DNA of 64,000 nucleotides from Salinibacterium hongtaonis (GCF_003065485.1 NZ_CP026951.1:1240001-1304000); one strand, 5' to 3'. Shown: positions 7,978 through 16,417, numbered from the stretch's first letter. Numbers and translations are program-made. The notes: generated by a model from the sequence alone, not told the origin.

Positions 7978-8382
7978 ATGCTTACCCTTTGGCGACGTCG
8001 CACCCCATCCGTTGTGGTCGACAGTGCCGGCCCGCCACCTCTTGAGGTTCCACCGCCCGAGCCACCCCTGCGGATGCGGGAGGTACTGCGCCATGATAGG
8101 TCCTACTGGCGCCAGATCGCCATCGAGGTTGCCAGCGGGTTCATCATGGCGGCGCTGCTCTTTGCTTTGCCTGGACTGGCGGGGCTTCTCGGGTACCCTC
8201 TTGGTCAGTTTCGATCGAACCTGTCCAGCCCCTCGATGGCACCGAGGCGTGGCTTTCCACGCAGGGGCGATCAGCCATCTGATCAGGTGTGCCTCATGGT
8301 TCGGCGCTTCCGCGAACGGACTGCGACGGAAGATGTTCGGGCAAGGATTGCCCATGGGACCGCACAAACAGGTGGTGCGTAG
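7978..8382 (+). CDS. possible small or truncated membrane protein after the ABC cluster
   Basis: A 134-residue frame starting 26 nt after the permease stop. It has a Pro-rich N-terminus, a charged stretch (RHDRSYWRQ) and one hydrophobic segment (GFIMAALLFALPGLAGLLG), then a C-terminal part that looks noncoding and overlaps the end of the convergent gene. The first 80 residues may be the start of a further exporter component whose 3' part has been lost. No family is recognised. Confidence 0.38.
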   Translation: MLTLWRRRTPSVVVDSAGPPPLEVPPPEPPLRMREVLRHDRSYWRQIAIEVASGFIMAALLFALPGLAGLLGYPLGQFRSNLSSPSMAPRRGFPRRGDQPSDQVCLMVRRFRERTATEDVRARIAHGTAQTGGA

Positions 8383-8635
8383 CAACGGCAGCGGCCTTGA
8401 GCGAGGTGTAGTACCCGATCAGCCGCCGGTCCTCGCTTCGCTCCGCCCACGTCACCACTCGATACCCGTTGATCGCGAGGAAGCGGATGATGCCGTAGCA
8501 CTTGTTCGTCGCGTCGACCATGTACCAGCGGCCCGGTTCCGTTTCGACCGCGGCGAGGATCGGATGCCACGCGGTGGACGGGTTGGACGCACGGCGCGCG
8601 GCGGTGTCGAAGGCGTCCTGTGGTGAATGACGCAT
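8294..8635 (-). CDS. conserved-looking small protein, SOS-box-associated
   Basis: A 113-residue protein of unknown function. It is mixed alpha/beta with no signal peptide; a central part reads PGRWYMVDATNKCYGIIRFL. It is divergent from a small gene at 8714, and a LexA-like operator lies in the 78-bp gap, so both may be damage-inducible. It is not matched to a named family. Confidence 0.6.
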   Translation of the reverse strand: MRHSPQDAFDTAARRASNPSTAWHPILAAVETEPGRWYMVDATNKCYGIIRFLAINGYRVVTWAERSEDRRLIGYYTSLKAAAVATHHLFVRSHGQSLPEHLPSQSVRGSAEP

Positions 8636-8687
8636 CGACCCTGCCCGTGTTCCATTTCTTTCGCTGCTCGCTTATGCTCGTTAACCT

Positions 8688-8703
8688 TCGAACATACTTT
8701 CGA
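8688..8703. promoter_or_regulatory. LexA/SOS-box-like operator
   Basis: TCGAACATACTTTCGA matches the Gram-positive/actinobacterial SOS box TCGAAC-N4-GTTCGA with one mismatch. It sits between two divergent small genes, 53 bp upstream of the minus-strand start and 11 bp upstream of the plus-strand start. Confidence 0.68.
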
Positions 8704-8713
8704 ATAGTGCAAG

Positions 8714-8944
8714 GTGGATGTCATGCAGGTGAAACACGAAACTGTGACAGTGTGGCTCCAGGGCGCGGTGCCGGTACGGCTGCTGTGGCGCGATGTCCGC
8801 TACATGGTCACCGACACCCCGACCGGGCTCTACGGCTATATCGATGACGCACCGACACGGGCGCGACGCACGCGAAGGCGTTTGGACGCCGAAGGCGCCG
8901 ATGTCCCCCGGGTCGTCGTCGAAGTCATGGCGATAGAACCTTGA
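8714..8944 (+). CDS. small DUF6504-like protein, SOS-box-associated
   Basis: A 76-residue protein with a compact beta-rich core (VTVWLQGAVPVRLLWRDVRY). It resembles the small DUF6504-type proteins that accompany the ImuB/DnaE2 mutagenesis genes in actinobacteria; this is by pattern only. The likely start is ATG at 8714 or the internal ATG at 8723 (MQVKHETV). The LexA-like site immediately upstream supports a DNA-damage link. The last 20 bp overlap the end of the convergent pseudogene. Confidence 0.6.
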   Translation: MDVMQVKHETVTVWLQGAVPVRLLWRDVRYMVTDTPTGLYGYIDDAPTRARRTRRRLDAEGADVPRVVVEVMAIEP

Positions 8945-9540
8945 GCGAGACGGCCTTCCGTAGTCGCCTGCGGTTCCACAGGAGCAGACTTGCGACGATA
9001 GCCACTGCTAAGACCGTCGCCACGATTATGTAGGAGGCTCTGATCCTTGGGTCACCTTCGGCTCGGGCGTCGTTGGAGAAGGTGATTTCGCTTGTGAGGT
9101 CTTGGACGATGAGTCCGCTTCGCACCTGGAGTGTTGCAAGCCAGGGTCCTTCGGGAATCGCATCTTCGAGCATGACGGACATCTGACCTGTACGGCCTGG
9201 TGCCACAGTGAGCGACTTGTGTCCGTCGAACGGCCCTGCTGATAGACCCGCTGGTCCTTCAGTAAGGCTGAGTGTGCCGCTCAGGTCGAGGGCACGCCCT
9301 CCCGTGTTCGAGATGGCAGCGGTAAGTACGCGTGTTCCATCTTCTGCGGTCGTCGCAACCAGCCGGCCGATCTCGAAGGTCGCCGGCGGGCCGTTCCCTG
9401 GCCCTACCGATACATACATGCGAATTCCAACTCTGCTTGCACTCACGACACTGGTTTCAGTGGTGCTGTCGGATCGAACCTCAGCCCAGACCGCAGCGTA
9501 CTGTTCGCCCTCGGCAGCGCAACTCCCTAGAGTCTTCAGT
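8925..9540 (-). pseudogene. 5'-truncated cell-surface (DUF916-like) protein gene
   Basis: The visible frame encodes the C-terminal half of a surface protein: VGIRMYVSVGPG, a beta-sandwich region with ISNTGGRALDLSG, and a C-terminal TM anchor with basic tail (WNRRRLRK). Homologous sequence continues upstream of the first Met (GEQYAAVWAEVRS) until an in-frame TAA at about 9544. Intact relatives have a signal peptide and an extra N-terminal domain, which are absent here, so the gene has lost its 5' half. The first usable start would be GTG at 9446. Confidence 0.62.
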
Positions 9541-9671
9541 GGTTAACATGCGTAGCTGTCGAGTCACCCCCTGACCTCGTGACTATCGCTATCATTCGAC
9601 AATCGATTCTGCCGAGTGAGCCTTGCTCATGGTGGATCCGGCTGTGGCCGCTAGTCAAGAGGTGGGGATGA

Positions 9672-10472
9672 ATGATGGCCGTACGATCTTGGGCGAAGTA
9701 CATCGATGAGTTATTGCTTGGTGGTCGGTGGCTGCCGGTGACTGGGTGCGTGCTCTTCGTCAATGCCCCGCGGGAGCGGGCAGTGGCCGAGCTCATCAAT
9801 GGGGTGCGCGGCCAGTATGTGCGTCGCGAGTACGGATCGCCGTTGCGGCAGCGCACTGTCGTGGCTGATGATCTGGGCGCGCTTCTCTCCAGACTGCTCC
9901 CCTTGGATACTGGGGAGCCACGCCGGGAGCTATTCGTGCAGACCGCTGACCCGCAGTGGACTGCCGTGTTCGACACGAGTTGGAGGGGGCAGGATCCGCA
10001 TTCGCCCATGATGTGGTTTGCCCAAGGCGGCATCCGCTCCGTGAGTGTTTCAGATTTTCCCCACACGATGAACTCCCCCGGTCTCCCCGAAATGTATGGT
10101 CAGCGGAAAATCGAGATGTACGAGATCGTGCCCAACGCAGCCCCGGTCGGATACACGTTGGGTGTGCGGGTTGCCGATTCCAACAGGTGGGAATTCGATG
10201 GTGGAGGTAGAAACTTTCCCATGGGCAGTGTGTGGGATCCTGACGCCAAGCGTGACCCGGATAAGTTCACCCACGAGCATCTCGTGCAGATGTGCGCACT
10301 ACTGGGGCTCCGCCCGTTCGATGAAGACTTTTATGCCCCGGACAACACCGGTGTCATCGTCGAGCGCACCGAACCCAACGGCCCAAACAGAGCGGCTGTC
10401 ACGCTGGCTCAAGCTCGCGGCGAGGAGCCGGTCTTCCTCTATCCAGGGCCGGGATTCGTTCCGGCACCGTGA
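9672..10472 (+). CDS. hypothetical protein (266 aa)
   Basis: A soluble protein with no signal peptide or TM segment. It is aromatic-rich with beta-strand-like stretches such as ELFVQTADPQWTAVFDTSW and MYEIVPNAAPVGYTLGV. No motif or family is recognised. A strong AGAGGTGGGG ribosome binding site supports ATG at 9672 or the adjacent ATG at 9675. It stands alone between a pseudogene and the padR-aarF pair, in an accessory-looking stretch. Confidence 0.66.
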   Translation: MMAVRSWAKYIDELLLGGRWLPVTGCVLFVNAPRERAVAELINGVRGQYVRREYGSPLRQRTVVADDLGALLSRLLPLDTGEPRRELFVQTADPQWTAVFDTSWRGQDPHSPMMWFAQGGIRSVSVSDFPHTMNSPGLPEMYGQRKIEMYEIVPNAAPVGYTLGVRVADSNRWEFDGGGRNFPMGSVWDPDAKRDPDKFTHEHLVQMCALLGLRPFDEDFYAPDNTGVIVERTEPNGPNRAAVTLAQARGEEPVFLYPGPGFVPAP

Positions 10473-10502
10473 AGCCAAAAGCATGCCTATCGCCTGGTGA
10501 GT

Positions 10503-10518
10503 TAGCGACGTATCGTTA
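10503..10518. promoter_or_regulatory. near-palindrome upstream of padR, possible autoregulatory site
   Basis: TAGCGA-CGTA-TCGTTA has arms matching at 5 of 6 positions and lies about 50 bp before the padR start. PadR regulators often bind such palindromes in their own promoters. This is pattern-based only. Confidence 0.35.
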
Positions 10519-10568
10519 GGAATAGGCAGGGTCCAATGGTGGACCCATCTCTGGGAGAAGGTTCAGCA

Positions 10569-11087
10569 ATGAACAGCGCAAACGAACCGGGCTTCGGCCT
10601 GTGGGAAACGGTAGAGAATCTGCACTCCGAGTTTGAGCGGAGAGTCGCACCTCGGATGGGCCGCGGCGATGTTCGCGCCGGCATCCTTGCCCTCCTCGCA
10701 GAAGGACCGATGCATGGATACCAGATCATTCGCGAGATTGAGAAGCGCAGCAACGGTAGCTGGAAACCCAGCCCGGGATCGGTCTACCCGACGCTTCAGC
10801 TGCTCGCGGATGAAGGTCTCATCCAGTCCGAAGAGTCCGACGGTCGAAAGACATACTCGCTCACTGAGAGCGGAAGGGGTGAAGCCTCGACCGCTCGGCG
10901 CGCACCCTGGGAAGCGACCACCGCTAGTGACAGCACCCGCTCCAAGGTGTTGCCGAAAGCTGCCGCGAACCTCGCCCACGCCGTGGTGCAGGTGGCACGC
11001 GGAGGTACCAACGAGCAGGCTCAGGAGGCGGTCACGGTAATCGATGAGGCTCGCCGCAAGATCTACGCGATCCTCGCCCGGGAATGA
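10569..11087 (+). CDS. PadR family transcriptional regulator
   Basis: About 172 residues. The N-terminal winged helix is typical of PadR (GPMHGYQIIREIEKRS, then SPGSVYPTLQLLADEGL, and the wing ESDGRKTYSLTESG), followed by a helical C-terminal dimerisation part. The start ATG at 10569 is chosen for the GGGAGAAGG ribosome binding site. It is followed 37 nt later by an AarF/ABC1 kinase gene, a pairing common in Microbacteriaceae, and probably regulates this small operon. Confidence 0.9.
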   Translation: MNSANEPGFGLWETVENLHSEFERRVAPRMGRGDVRAGILALLAEGPMHGYQIIREIEKRSNGSWKPSPGSVYPTLQLLADEGLIQSEESDGRKTYSLTESGRGEASTARRAPWEATTASDSTRSKVLPKAAANLAHAVVQVARGGTNEQAQEAVTVIDEARRKIYAILARE

Positions 11088-11124
11088 CCGACACTCGCCT
11101 CCGCGGTGATGTGAGAGAGACCTG

Positions 11125-12810
11125 ATGGCCACGGACCGACACCTCCGCGCCCGATATCGCAAAATTATGCGGTTTGCCTCCCGCTACATCGTGCAGGAGT
11201 GGTGGTTCGAGGTGTTGCTGCCTCGCGTCGGGTTGGCGCGGATATCGCGTCGAACTCGTGCGCGGAGAGTGAGCGGAATCGCCCGACATTTTCAGGCTCT
11301 GGCCGTTGAACTCGGAGGCCTGATGATCAAGGTCGGGCAGTTCATGTCGTCAAGGCTCGACGTCTTGCCGCCTGAGATCACGAGCGAGCTTGAAGGGCTG
11401 CAGGACGAGGTGCCAGCTGCCCCTTTTGACGACGTTCGCGAACTCGCACAAGCCGATCTCGGAGTGCCGCTGGAGCGGGCATACTCGTTCTTCGATCCGT
11501 CACCGCTGGCTGCGGCGTCCCTGGGCCAGGTGCACCGGGCGAAACTGGCACCCGCGGACGCGGAGCTAGTGGGTTTCGAGCACGTCGTCGTGAAGGTCCA
11601 GCGCCCGGGAATCGACGCGATTGTGACGGTCGACCTTGCCGCGCTGCAGAAAATCGCGGGCTGGCTGAACCGCGTCGCGTTCATTTCGCGACGAGTCGAC
11701 CTGCCCGCACTGTTGAGGGAGTTTGCCTCAGTCAGCATGGAGGAGATCGACTACCTTCACGAAGGCGTAAATGCCGAACGTTTCGCGGACAACTTTGCCG
11801 ATAACCCCACAGTGCTGGCGCCGACCGTGGTGTGGGAGCGGACCACACGACGTGTGCTGACACTCTCCGACGTCACGGCGATCAAGATCAGTGACCGGGA
11901 GAGTCTTCGGGCATTGGGGATCGACCCGGCGGCGGTCGCTGAGGGGCTGTCGAGCGCCATGTTCGACCAAATCTTCACTTACGGGTTCTTCCATGCAGAC
12001 CCCCACCCGGGCAACATTTTCGTGACGCCGGAGGCCGGACCCGACTCCGACTGGGCGCTCACCTTTGTGGACTTCGGCATGATGGGCGAAGTTCCCGAAT
12101 CCCTTAGAGAAGGTTTGCGGAGCCTCGTCATTGCGGTCGCAGCCCGCGACGCCTCGGGTCTGGTCTCTAGCATCCGCGCCATGGGAATGTTGTTGCCCAG
12201 CGCGGAAAGTGCCCCGCTCGAGCTGGCACTGGGCGAGCTCTTCGACCGGTTCGGCGGTATGGGCTTTGCCGAACTGCAGAATATTGACCCCAGTGAGTTC
12301 AAGGATTTCGGTGACAAGTTCGGTCGGACAATGCGAAGCATGCCGTTTCAGCTTCCCGAGGATCTCCTGCTGATCATCCGCGCAGTCTCACTGACGTCGG
12401 GGGTGTGCACGGCGCTCAACCCGTCATTCAACATCTGGACAGCGATCGAGCCGTACGCGGCGCGGCTCACCCAACAAGAGAGCGGAGCTGCGGCGCGCGA
12501 CCTGGTTCAGCAACTTCTCACGACAGCGGGCGATATTGCGCGCCTTCCTCGGCAGCTGGATGACCTCAGCACGCTGATACAGCGCGGCCAGCTCGCTGTG
12601 AGGACTCCGGGGCTAGACCGCCGAATCCGATCATTCGAGAACCTCGCCCGGCGGGTGCTTTCGGCGATCATCTTTGCCGGCCTGCTTCTCGGCGGAATCT
12701 ACCTCAAGCAGAGCGAGCAAGTGCTCGGCTGGGTGTTAATCGTCGGCTCCGGGATCCCCCTGATCAACGCTCTGTTCGCGGGGATACGTGGGCGGGGGCG
12801 TGAACGTTGA
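11125..12810 (+). CDS. AarF/ABC1/UbiB family atypical kinase
   Basis: 561 residues. The KxGQ motif is present (IKVGQ, 68-72), followed by the Ala-rich nucleotide loop AAASLGQVHRAKL, the Lys-containing strand VVVKVQRPG, the catalytic HADPHPGNIF and metal-binding VDFGMMG. Two hydrophobic segments at the C-terminus anchor it in the membrane. The family supports isoprenoid-quinone biosynthesis or lipid homeostasis through ATPase/kinase-like activity. It follows padR and is probably in the same operon. Confidence 0.9.
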   Translation: MATDRHLRARYRKIMRFASRYIVQEWWFEVLLPRVGLARISRRTRARRVSGIARHFQALAVELGGLMIKVGQFMSSRLDVLPPEITSELEGLQDEVPAAPFDDVRELAQADLGVPLERAYSFFDPSPLAAASLGQVHRAKLAPADAELVGFEHVVVKVQRPGIDAIVTVDLAALQKIAGWLNRVAFISRRVDLPALLREFASVSMEEIDYLHEGVNAERFADNFADNPTVLAPTVVWERTTRRVLTLSDVTAIKISDRESLRALGIDPAAVAEGLSSAMFDQIFTYGFFHADPHPGNIFVTPEAGPDSDWALTFVDFGMMGEVPESLREGLRSLVIAVAARDASGLVSSIRAMGMLLPSAESAPLELALGELFDRFGGMGFAELQNIDPSEFKDFGDKFGRTMRSMPFQLPEDLLLIIRAVSLTSGVCTALNPSFNIWTAIEPYAARLTQQESGAAARDLVQQLLTTAGDIARLPRQLDDLSTLIQRGQLAVRTPGLDRRIRSFENLARRVLSAIIFAGLLLGGIYLKQSEQVLGWVLIVGSGIPLINALFAGIRGRGRER

Positions 12811-12848
12811 CACCGAACGGCGATGTGCCCAGGAGGGCAGTCGGTGTC
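12809..12848. repeat. inverted repeat at the end of the aarF gene
   Basis: Outer arms GACACCGA/TCGGTGTC enclose an inner hairpin TGCCC-AGGA-GGGCA. It overlaps the last bases of the aarF gene and could act as a terminator, although no T-run follows. Confidence 0.45.
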
Positions 12849-12856
12849 GAACCTGT

Positions 12857-12946
12857 TCAGGCCGTCGCCGTTGGGCGTGCCCGCACCACCCGGTCCCGTC
12901 CCAAGGCTTTGGCCTCGTAGAGCGCAGCATCCGCAGCGGCAATCGA
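12857..12946 (-). pseudogene. relic of a GGDEF (diguanylate cyclase) gene 3' end
   Basis: On the minus strand about 28 codons read IAAADAALYEAKALGRDR and on to RARPT before a TGA. This is nearly identical to the last residues of the intact GGDEF protein encoded at 23317-24456, and the DNA is also nearly identical over about 75 bp. Homology stops abruptly near 12945. The remaining sequence up to 13076 shows no gene. Confidence 0.75.
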
Positions 12947-13076
12947 TGATCATCGGCATCGCCTCGTCGCCGTCGTCATGACCGCCCAGCTCCAGTCCCT
13001 CGCTAACTGGAGATGCCCCGGGCTCTGTCTAGGCTCTTTTGGTGCGACGAGCCACCACGAGCGCGATCGCACCGAG

Positions 13077-14096
13077 CTAGGAGTGGGAATCGACGTCCGG
13101 TTGTGCCGGCCGGTACCCGCCGACCGCTGCGCGAACAGCGCCTTCCTCGTGCCCGTCATCCTTCTTGCCGAACGGCAGAACAGCGAGAAGGGGGTGCAAG
13201 ACGGCCATGGCGACGAGGCCCCACACGAGGCCCAGGACGGCCGAACACAGGGTGTTCACGAGCCAGACGAGAAAGCCGCCCACAACCGGGACCCCCGCGA
13301 ACGGCGACTCGAGGACATGAACCAGGTCATACGGCAGATGCCACCCGAGGTCGTAGACCCCCTGCAGCATGATGTGACCGCCGACCCACAGCATGGCGAT
13401 CGTGCCGATAAGAGTGATCGTGGCCAGCACGGCGGGCATCCCCTTGACGAGCAGCGCGCCAAGACGCTGCGAACCCGCTGACTTTTTGGTGGTCAGGTGC
13501 AGGCCGATGTCGTCCATCTTGACGATGAGGGCGACAGCACCGTAGACGAGGATCGTGATCGCGAACGCGACGACGACCAGAATGACCGCTCGAAGCCACA
13601 GAGACTCCTCGGCCACCTCGTTCATCGAGATCACCATGATCTCGCAGGAGAGGATGAAGTCGGTCGTGATGGCACCCTTGGTGACCTTCGCCTCCGCGTC
13701 GGGACCCCGCTCAACTGCCGGAGCTTTCGCCTCGGAGTGACCGCGAAGCTTGTGCCACACCTTCTCCGCTCCCTCGTAGCAGAGGTAGGTGCCGCCCAGC
13801 ATGAGGATGAACGGAATCACCGTCGGGATGAAGGCACTGATGAGCAGCAGCGCCGGCAGGATGATCAGCAGCTTATTTCTGAGCGACCCCCAGAAGATCC
13901 GTTTGATCATCGGCAACTCGCGAGACGGCTGCGCCCCCGACACATATTGGGGGGTGACAGCGGCATCGTCGATTACCACGCCCGCAGCCTTGACCCCGGC
14001 CTTGGCGGCTCCGGCGGCGACGTCATCCAGGGAGGCGGCCGCGATGCGGGCCAGGGCCGCGACATCGTCCAGCAGGGCGACGAGACCGCCGCTCAC
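13077..14096 (-). CDS. DUF808 family inner-membrane protein (YedI-like)
   Basis: 339 residues with the DUF808 layout: a conserved soluble N-terminus (GGLVALLDDVAALARIAAAS, then DDAAVTPQYV), a conserved block around PMIKRIFWGSLRNKL, and about six TM segments. Function is unknown; family members are stress-associated membrane proteins. The GTG start overlaps the stop of a 21-codon leader frame by 4 nt. Confidence 0.88.
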   Translation of the reverse strand: MSGGLVALLDDVAALARIAAASLDDVAAGAAKAGVKAAGVVIDDAAVTPQYVSGAQPSRELPMIKRIFWGSLRNKLLIILPALLLISAFIPTVIPFILMLGGTYLCYEGAEKVWHKLRGHSEAKAPAVERGPDAEAKVTKGAITTDFILSCEIMVISMNEVAEESLWLRAVILVVVAFAITILVYGAVALIVKMDDIGLHLTTKKSAGSQRLGALLVKGMPAVLATITLIGTIAMLWVGGHIMLQGVYDLGWHLPYDLVHVLESPFAGVPVVGGFLVWLVNTLCSAVLGLVWGLVAMAVLHPLLAVLPFGKKDDGHEEGAVRAAVGGYRPAQPDVDSHS

Positions 14097-14158
14097 AGAT
14101 CATCCCCGTGCTCATCGAGGGCGGTGGGGAGAGCATGAATGAGCTGCGTTTTTGGCAT
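14093..14158 (-). CDS. 21-aa leader ORF coupled to DUF808 gene
   Basis: The frame reads MPKTQLIHALPTALDEHGDD plus Leu and a stop that overlaps the DUF808 GTG start (GTGA), the usual sign of translational coupling. Only 6 nt separate a TATACT -10-like box (14165-14170) from the ATG, so the mRNA would be nearly leaderless. It may be a real micropeptide or just a translation-entry device. Confidence 0.5.
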   Translation of the reverse strand: MPKTQLIHALPTALDEHGDDL

Positions 14159-14347
14159 CTTCGCAGTATAGGTAAGCAGGTCACGCGGAGACGCCAAAGC
14201 GCGACTTGCGCTGCCGGGGCTGCATTCTGTCAGGGCGCTCCTTCCTGGCGCAGGGGTATGCGCCGAGGTGACCGCAGTTGAGGCTGGAGTGCTGAACCTT
14301 TGCCTCATATTCGGCTGCCTGAGGGCTACCCGACCTATCGTGTGCGC

Positions 14348-14770
14348 ATGAACAATCGTGACGACTTGAATTCTGGGGGGAAAGCCCGCTCAGATGCCGC
14401 AGCAGATAGCCCCGACGATGCGCTCCCCTTCGAACAGGGGCTGGATGATCCGGCCGGTGCGGGAACAGTGAAGACCCCGAATGTCGACGGTGGCCGGGCC
14501 AACGGTGCCGCCGGAGAGCGGCCCTCCGACGATGATGACTACCCCGCCGACCCGCTCGTTGCTGCCGAGGAGAAGATGCAGACCGTGACGAATGATGCGG
14601 TCGCCGGTGAACCCGTCGAGGGCACCGTTGAGGATGAAGTGGGCCCGGGCATAATTCAGCCGATCGAGGGACACCTGGACGAGGATGAGTACGGTGTGGA
14701 TTTCGCCGCCGTGGATGGTGAACCAGACACCGTTGCGGAGTCTGCGGAGGCGGATGCGGACGACACCTGA
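14348..14770 (+). CDS. acidic, low-complexity protein (140 aa)
   Basis: A protein very rich in Asp, Glu, Ala, Gly and Pro, likely intrinsically disordered, with no hydrophobic core or signal peptide. The start MNNRDDLNSGGK is taken at ATG 14348. Similar acidic proteins of unknown function occur in Microbacteriaceae. It is convergent with the PucR-type regulator gene, with 43 bp between them. Confidence 0.6.
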   Translation: MNNRDDLNSGGKARSDAAADSPDDALPFEQGLDDPAGAGTVKTPNVDGGRANGAAGERPSDDDDYPADPLVAAEEKMQTVTNDAVAGEPVEGTVEDEVGPGIIQPIEGHLDEDEYGVDFAAVDGEPDTVAESAEADADDT

Positions 14771-14813
14771 GGCCGCGACACGCAACGCCCTGTGTTCGTC
14801 GGTGCGCGCTGCG

Positions 14814-16358
14814 TTACGAGCCGCTCGCAGCCGAGACCCGCAGTCTCCAGCTGACGAGGGCAAGGTCGAGGGCCGTGCGGCGTTCGCGGTTGTCGAGGTC
14901 GAGACCGCCCAGCATGCGGCTGATGCGCTCTAGTCGGCCATAGAGGGTTTGTCGCCGGATGCCGAGCGCCTCAGCCGTTTTGGTCTTCGATAACCCCGCG
15001 GCCAGATAGGAATCAAGCGTCATCACAAGCCCGGCACCGGTGCGCGCATCGTGGGTCAGCAGGGGGCCGAGTTGGTCGTTGACGAATCGCTCAAGAACTT
15101 CGTCGTCGACGAGTGACGACAGCAGTTGGTAGAGGGCAAAATCCATGGCCAAAACCACTTGGGCCGCGGGGGTCAAACGCATCGCGAGCCGCGCGGTCTC
15201 TCGAGCGCTGGGAAAAGCGCTCACGAGGGCAGGGATATCGTCAACGGGCTGGGCGGCGCTCACCATGACACCGCCGCCCGACGTTGACCGCAGTTCGGCC
15301 TCGACGGCGTGGGCAAACCGGGCGACGACGGGGCGCAGTTCGGCCGGCCGGATGATCGCGGCAACAAGCACATCCCCCTCGACTTCGGCCACCAGGGCGG
15401 CGCCGAGCACGCGTCGGGCCGCCTCTCGCGCAGCGATCATGACGGTGCTCGCCGCTGATCGTGCGGAGCGGGGGCGCACGCAGAGGGCAACCGTTTTGTG
15501 GTCGGGGCGCACGGTGAGCCCCGCTCCGAGCGCGCGGGTCGCGAGTTCGGCAGCGCCCGTGTATCGCCCCGTCACGATGTCGCGGAGGAGCTCGGTGCGG
15601 GCCTGATCGCGGCTGACGGGTATCGCGTGGGATCGGGCGGCTTCGGCTCCGAGAACGTGTGCGGCGCTTTCGGCGATGGCTCGCAGCCGCGGAGAAGCTT
15701 CGGCTTCGAGCACAAGCTCTCCCCAGACGGTTCCGGCCGCGATGACCGCAACGCGCAGCGGGGTGGCCTCGCTGGGGGCGGGCTCATGAGGCAAGTCCAG
15801 CGGCACCCCCGCTACGAGGCTGGAGTCGGCTGCGTAGAGCGACGCGGGGCATCCGGCAATCTCACTCAGGAGCCCGGTTAGTCCGACGAGTCCGGAGCCC
15901 TCGCCGAGTGCTTGCAGCAGTCGCTCGGTGACGGCCGAGGAGACGCGCAGAGCTTCGAGTTCGCCACCGAGCAGGAGGGCGTGCGCGACCTCGGTCACCT
16001 CGATAAACGGAACGACGCCGTGAAGCAAAATCAGCGGCAGGCCGACCCGTCGGGCTTCGTCGACGAGGCCCTCCGGGGCCTCGGGAAAGGTGCGCCCGAG
16101 TTCTAACAGAACTGCCGCTACTCCGACCTTGGCCAGATCGGCGATATAGCTGCGCCGAGCATCCGGACTCAGCGCCACCAGCCCTAGGCCGGTGGTGAGC
16201 AGGGCCTCTCCCCCGTGCAGCAGCGACGAGATTTCATAGATCTCGCTCGTGTGCACCCAGCGCACTTCGCGGGCCTCAAGATCATGGCCAGACACGATCT
16301 CTGGTCTGGCTCGCGCGAGCACGGGCAAAGCGATGAGCTGGGCGACGGTCAGGTTCAC
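14814..16358 (-). CDS. PucR family transcriptional regulator
   Basis: 514 residues: an N-terminal purine-catabolism PucR domain (from MNLTVAQLIALPVL), a GGDEF-like/CdaR middle region, and a C-terminal helix-turn-helix of the PucR type (SKTKTAEALGIRRQTLYGRL). The start is GTG. It is divergent from the BMP-type ABC importer and deaminase operon, with a repeat-rich gap of about 150 bp. It very likely controls that operon in response to a purine or pyrimidine. Confidence 0.92.
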   Translation of the reverse strand: MNLTVAQLIALPVLARARPEIVSGHDLEAREVRWVHTSEIYEISSLLHGGEALLTTGLGLVALSPDARRSYIADLAKVGVAAVLLELGRTFPEAPEGLVDEARRVGLPLILLHGVVPFIEVTEVAHALLLGGELEALRVSSAVTERLLQALGEGSGLVGLTGLLSEIAGCPASLYAADSSLVAGVPLDLPHEPAPSEATPLRVAVIAAGTVWGELVLEAEASPRLRAIAESAAHVLGAEAARSHAIPVSRDQARTELLRDIVTGRYTGAAELATRALGAGLTVRPDHKTVALCVRPRSARSAASTVMIAAREAARRVLGAALVAEVEGDVLVAAIIRPAELRPVVARFAHAVEAELRSTSGGGVMVSAAQPVDDIPALVSAFPSARETARLAMRLTPAAQVVLAMDFALYQLLSSLVDDEVLERFVNDQLGPLLTHDARTGAGLVMTLDSYLAAGLSKTKTAEALGIRRQTLYGRLERISRMLGGLDLDNRERRTALDLALVSWRLRVSAASGS

Positions 16359-16368
16359 GATTTTAGCG

Positions 16369-16417
16369 TGTCAACAGAGGGACATTATGTCAACCGTTAA
16401 CCGTAGCGAAATGACAT
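16369..16417. promoter_or_regulatory. divergent promoter/operator of pucR and the nucleobase importer operon
   Basis: TGTCAAC occurs as a direct repeat at 16369-16375 and 16388-16394, and ATGTCA (16387-16392) is mirrored by TGACAT (16412-16417). Both TGTCAA copies read TTGACA on the pucR strand, and a CATAAT -10-like box is present on that strand. These are candidate PucR binding sites. Confidence 0.48.
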
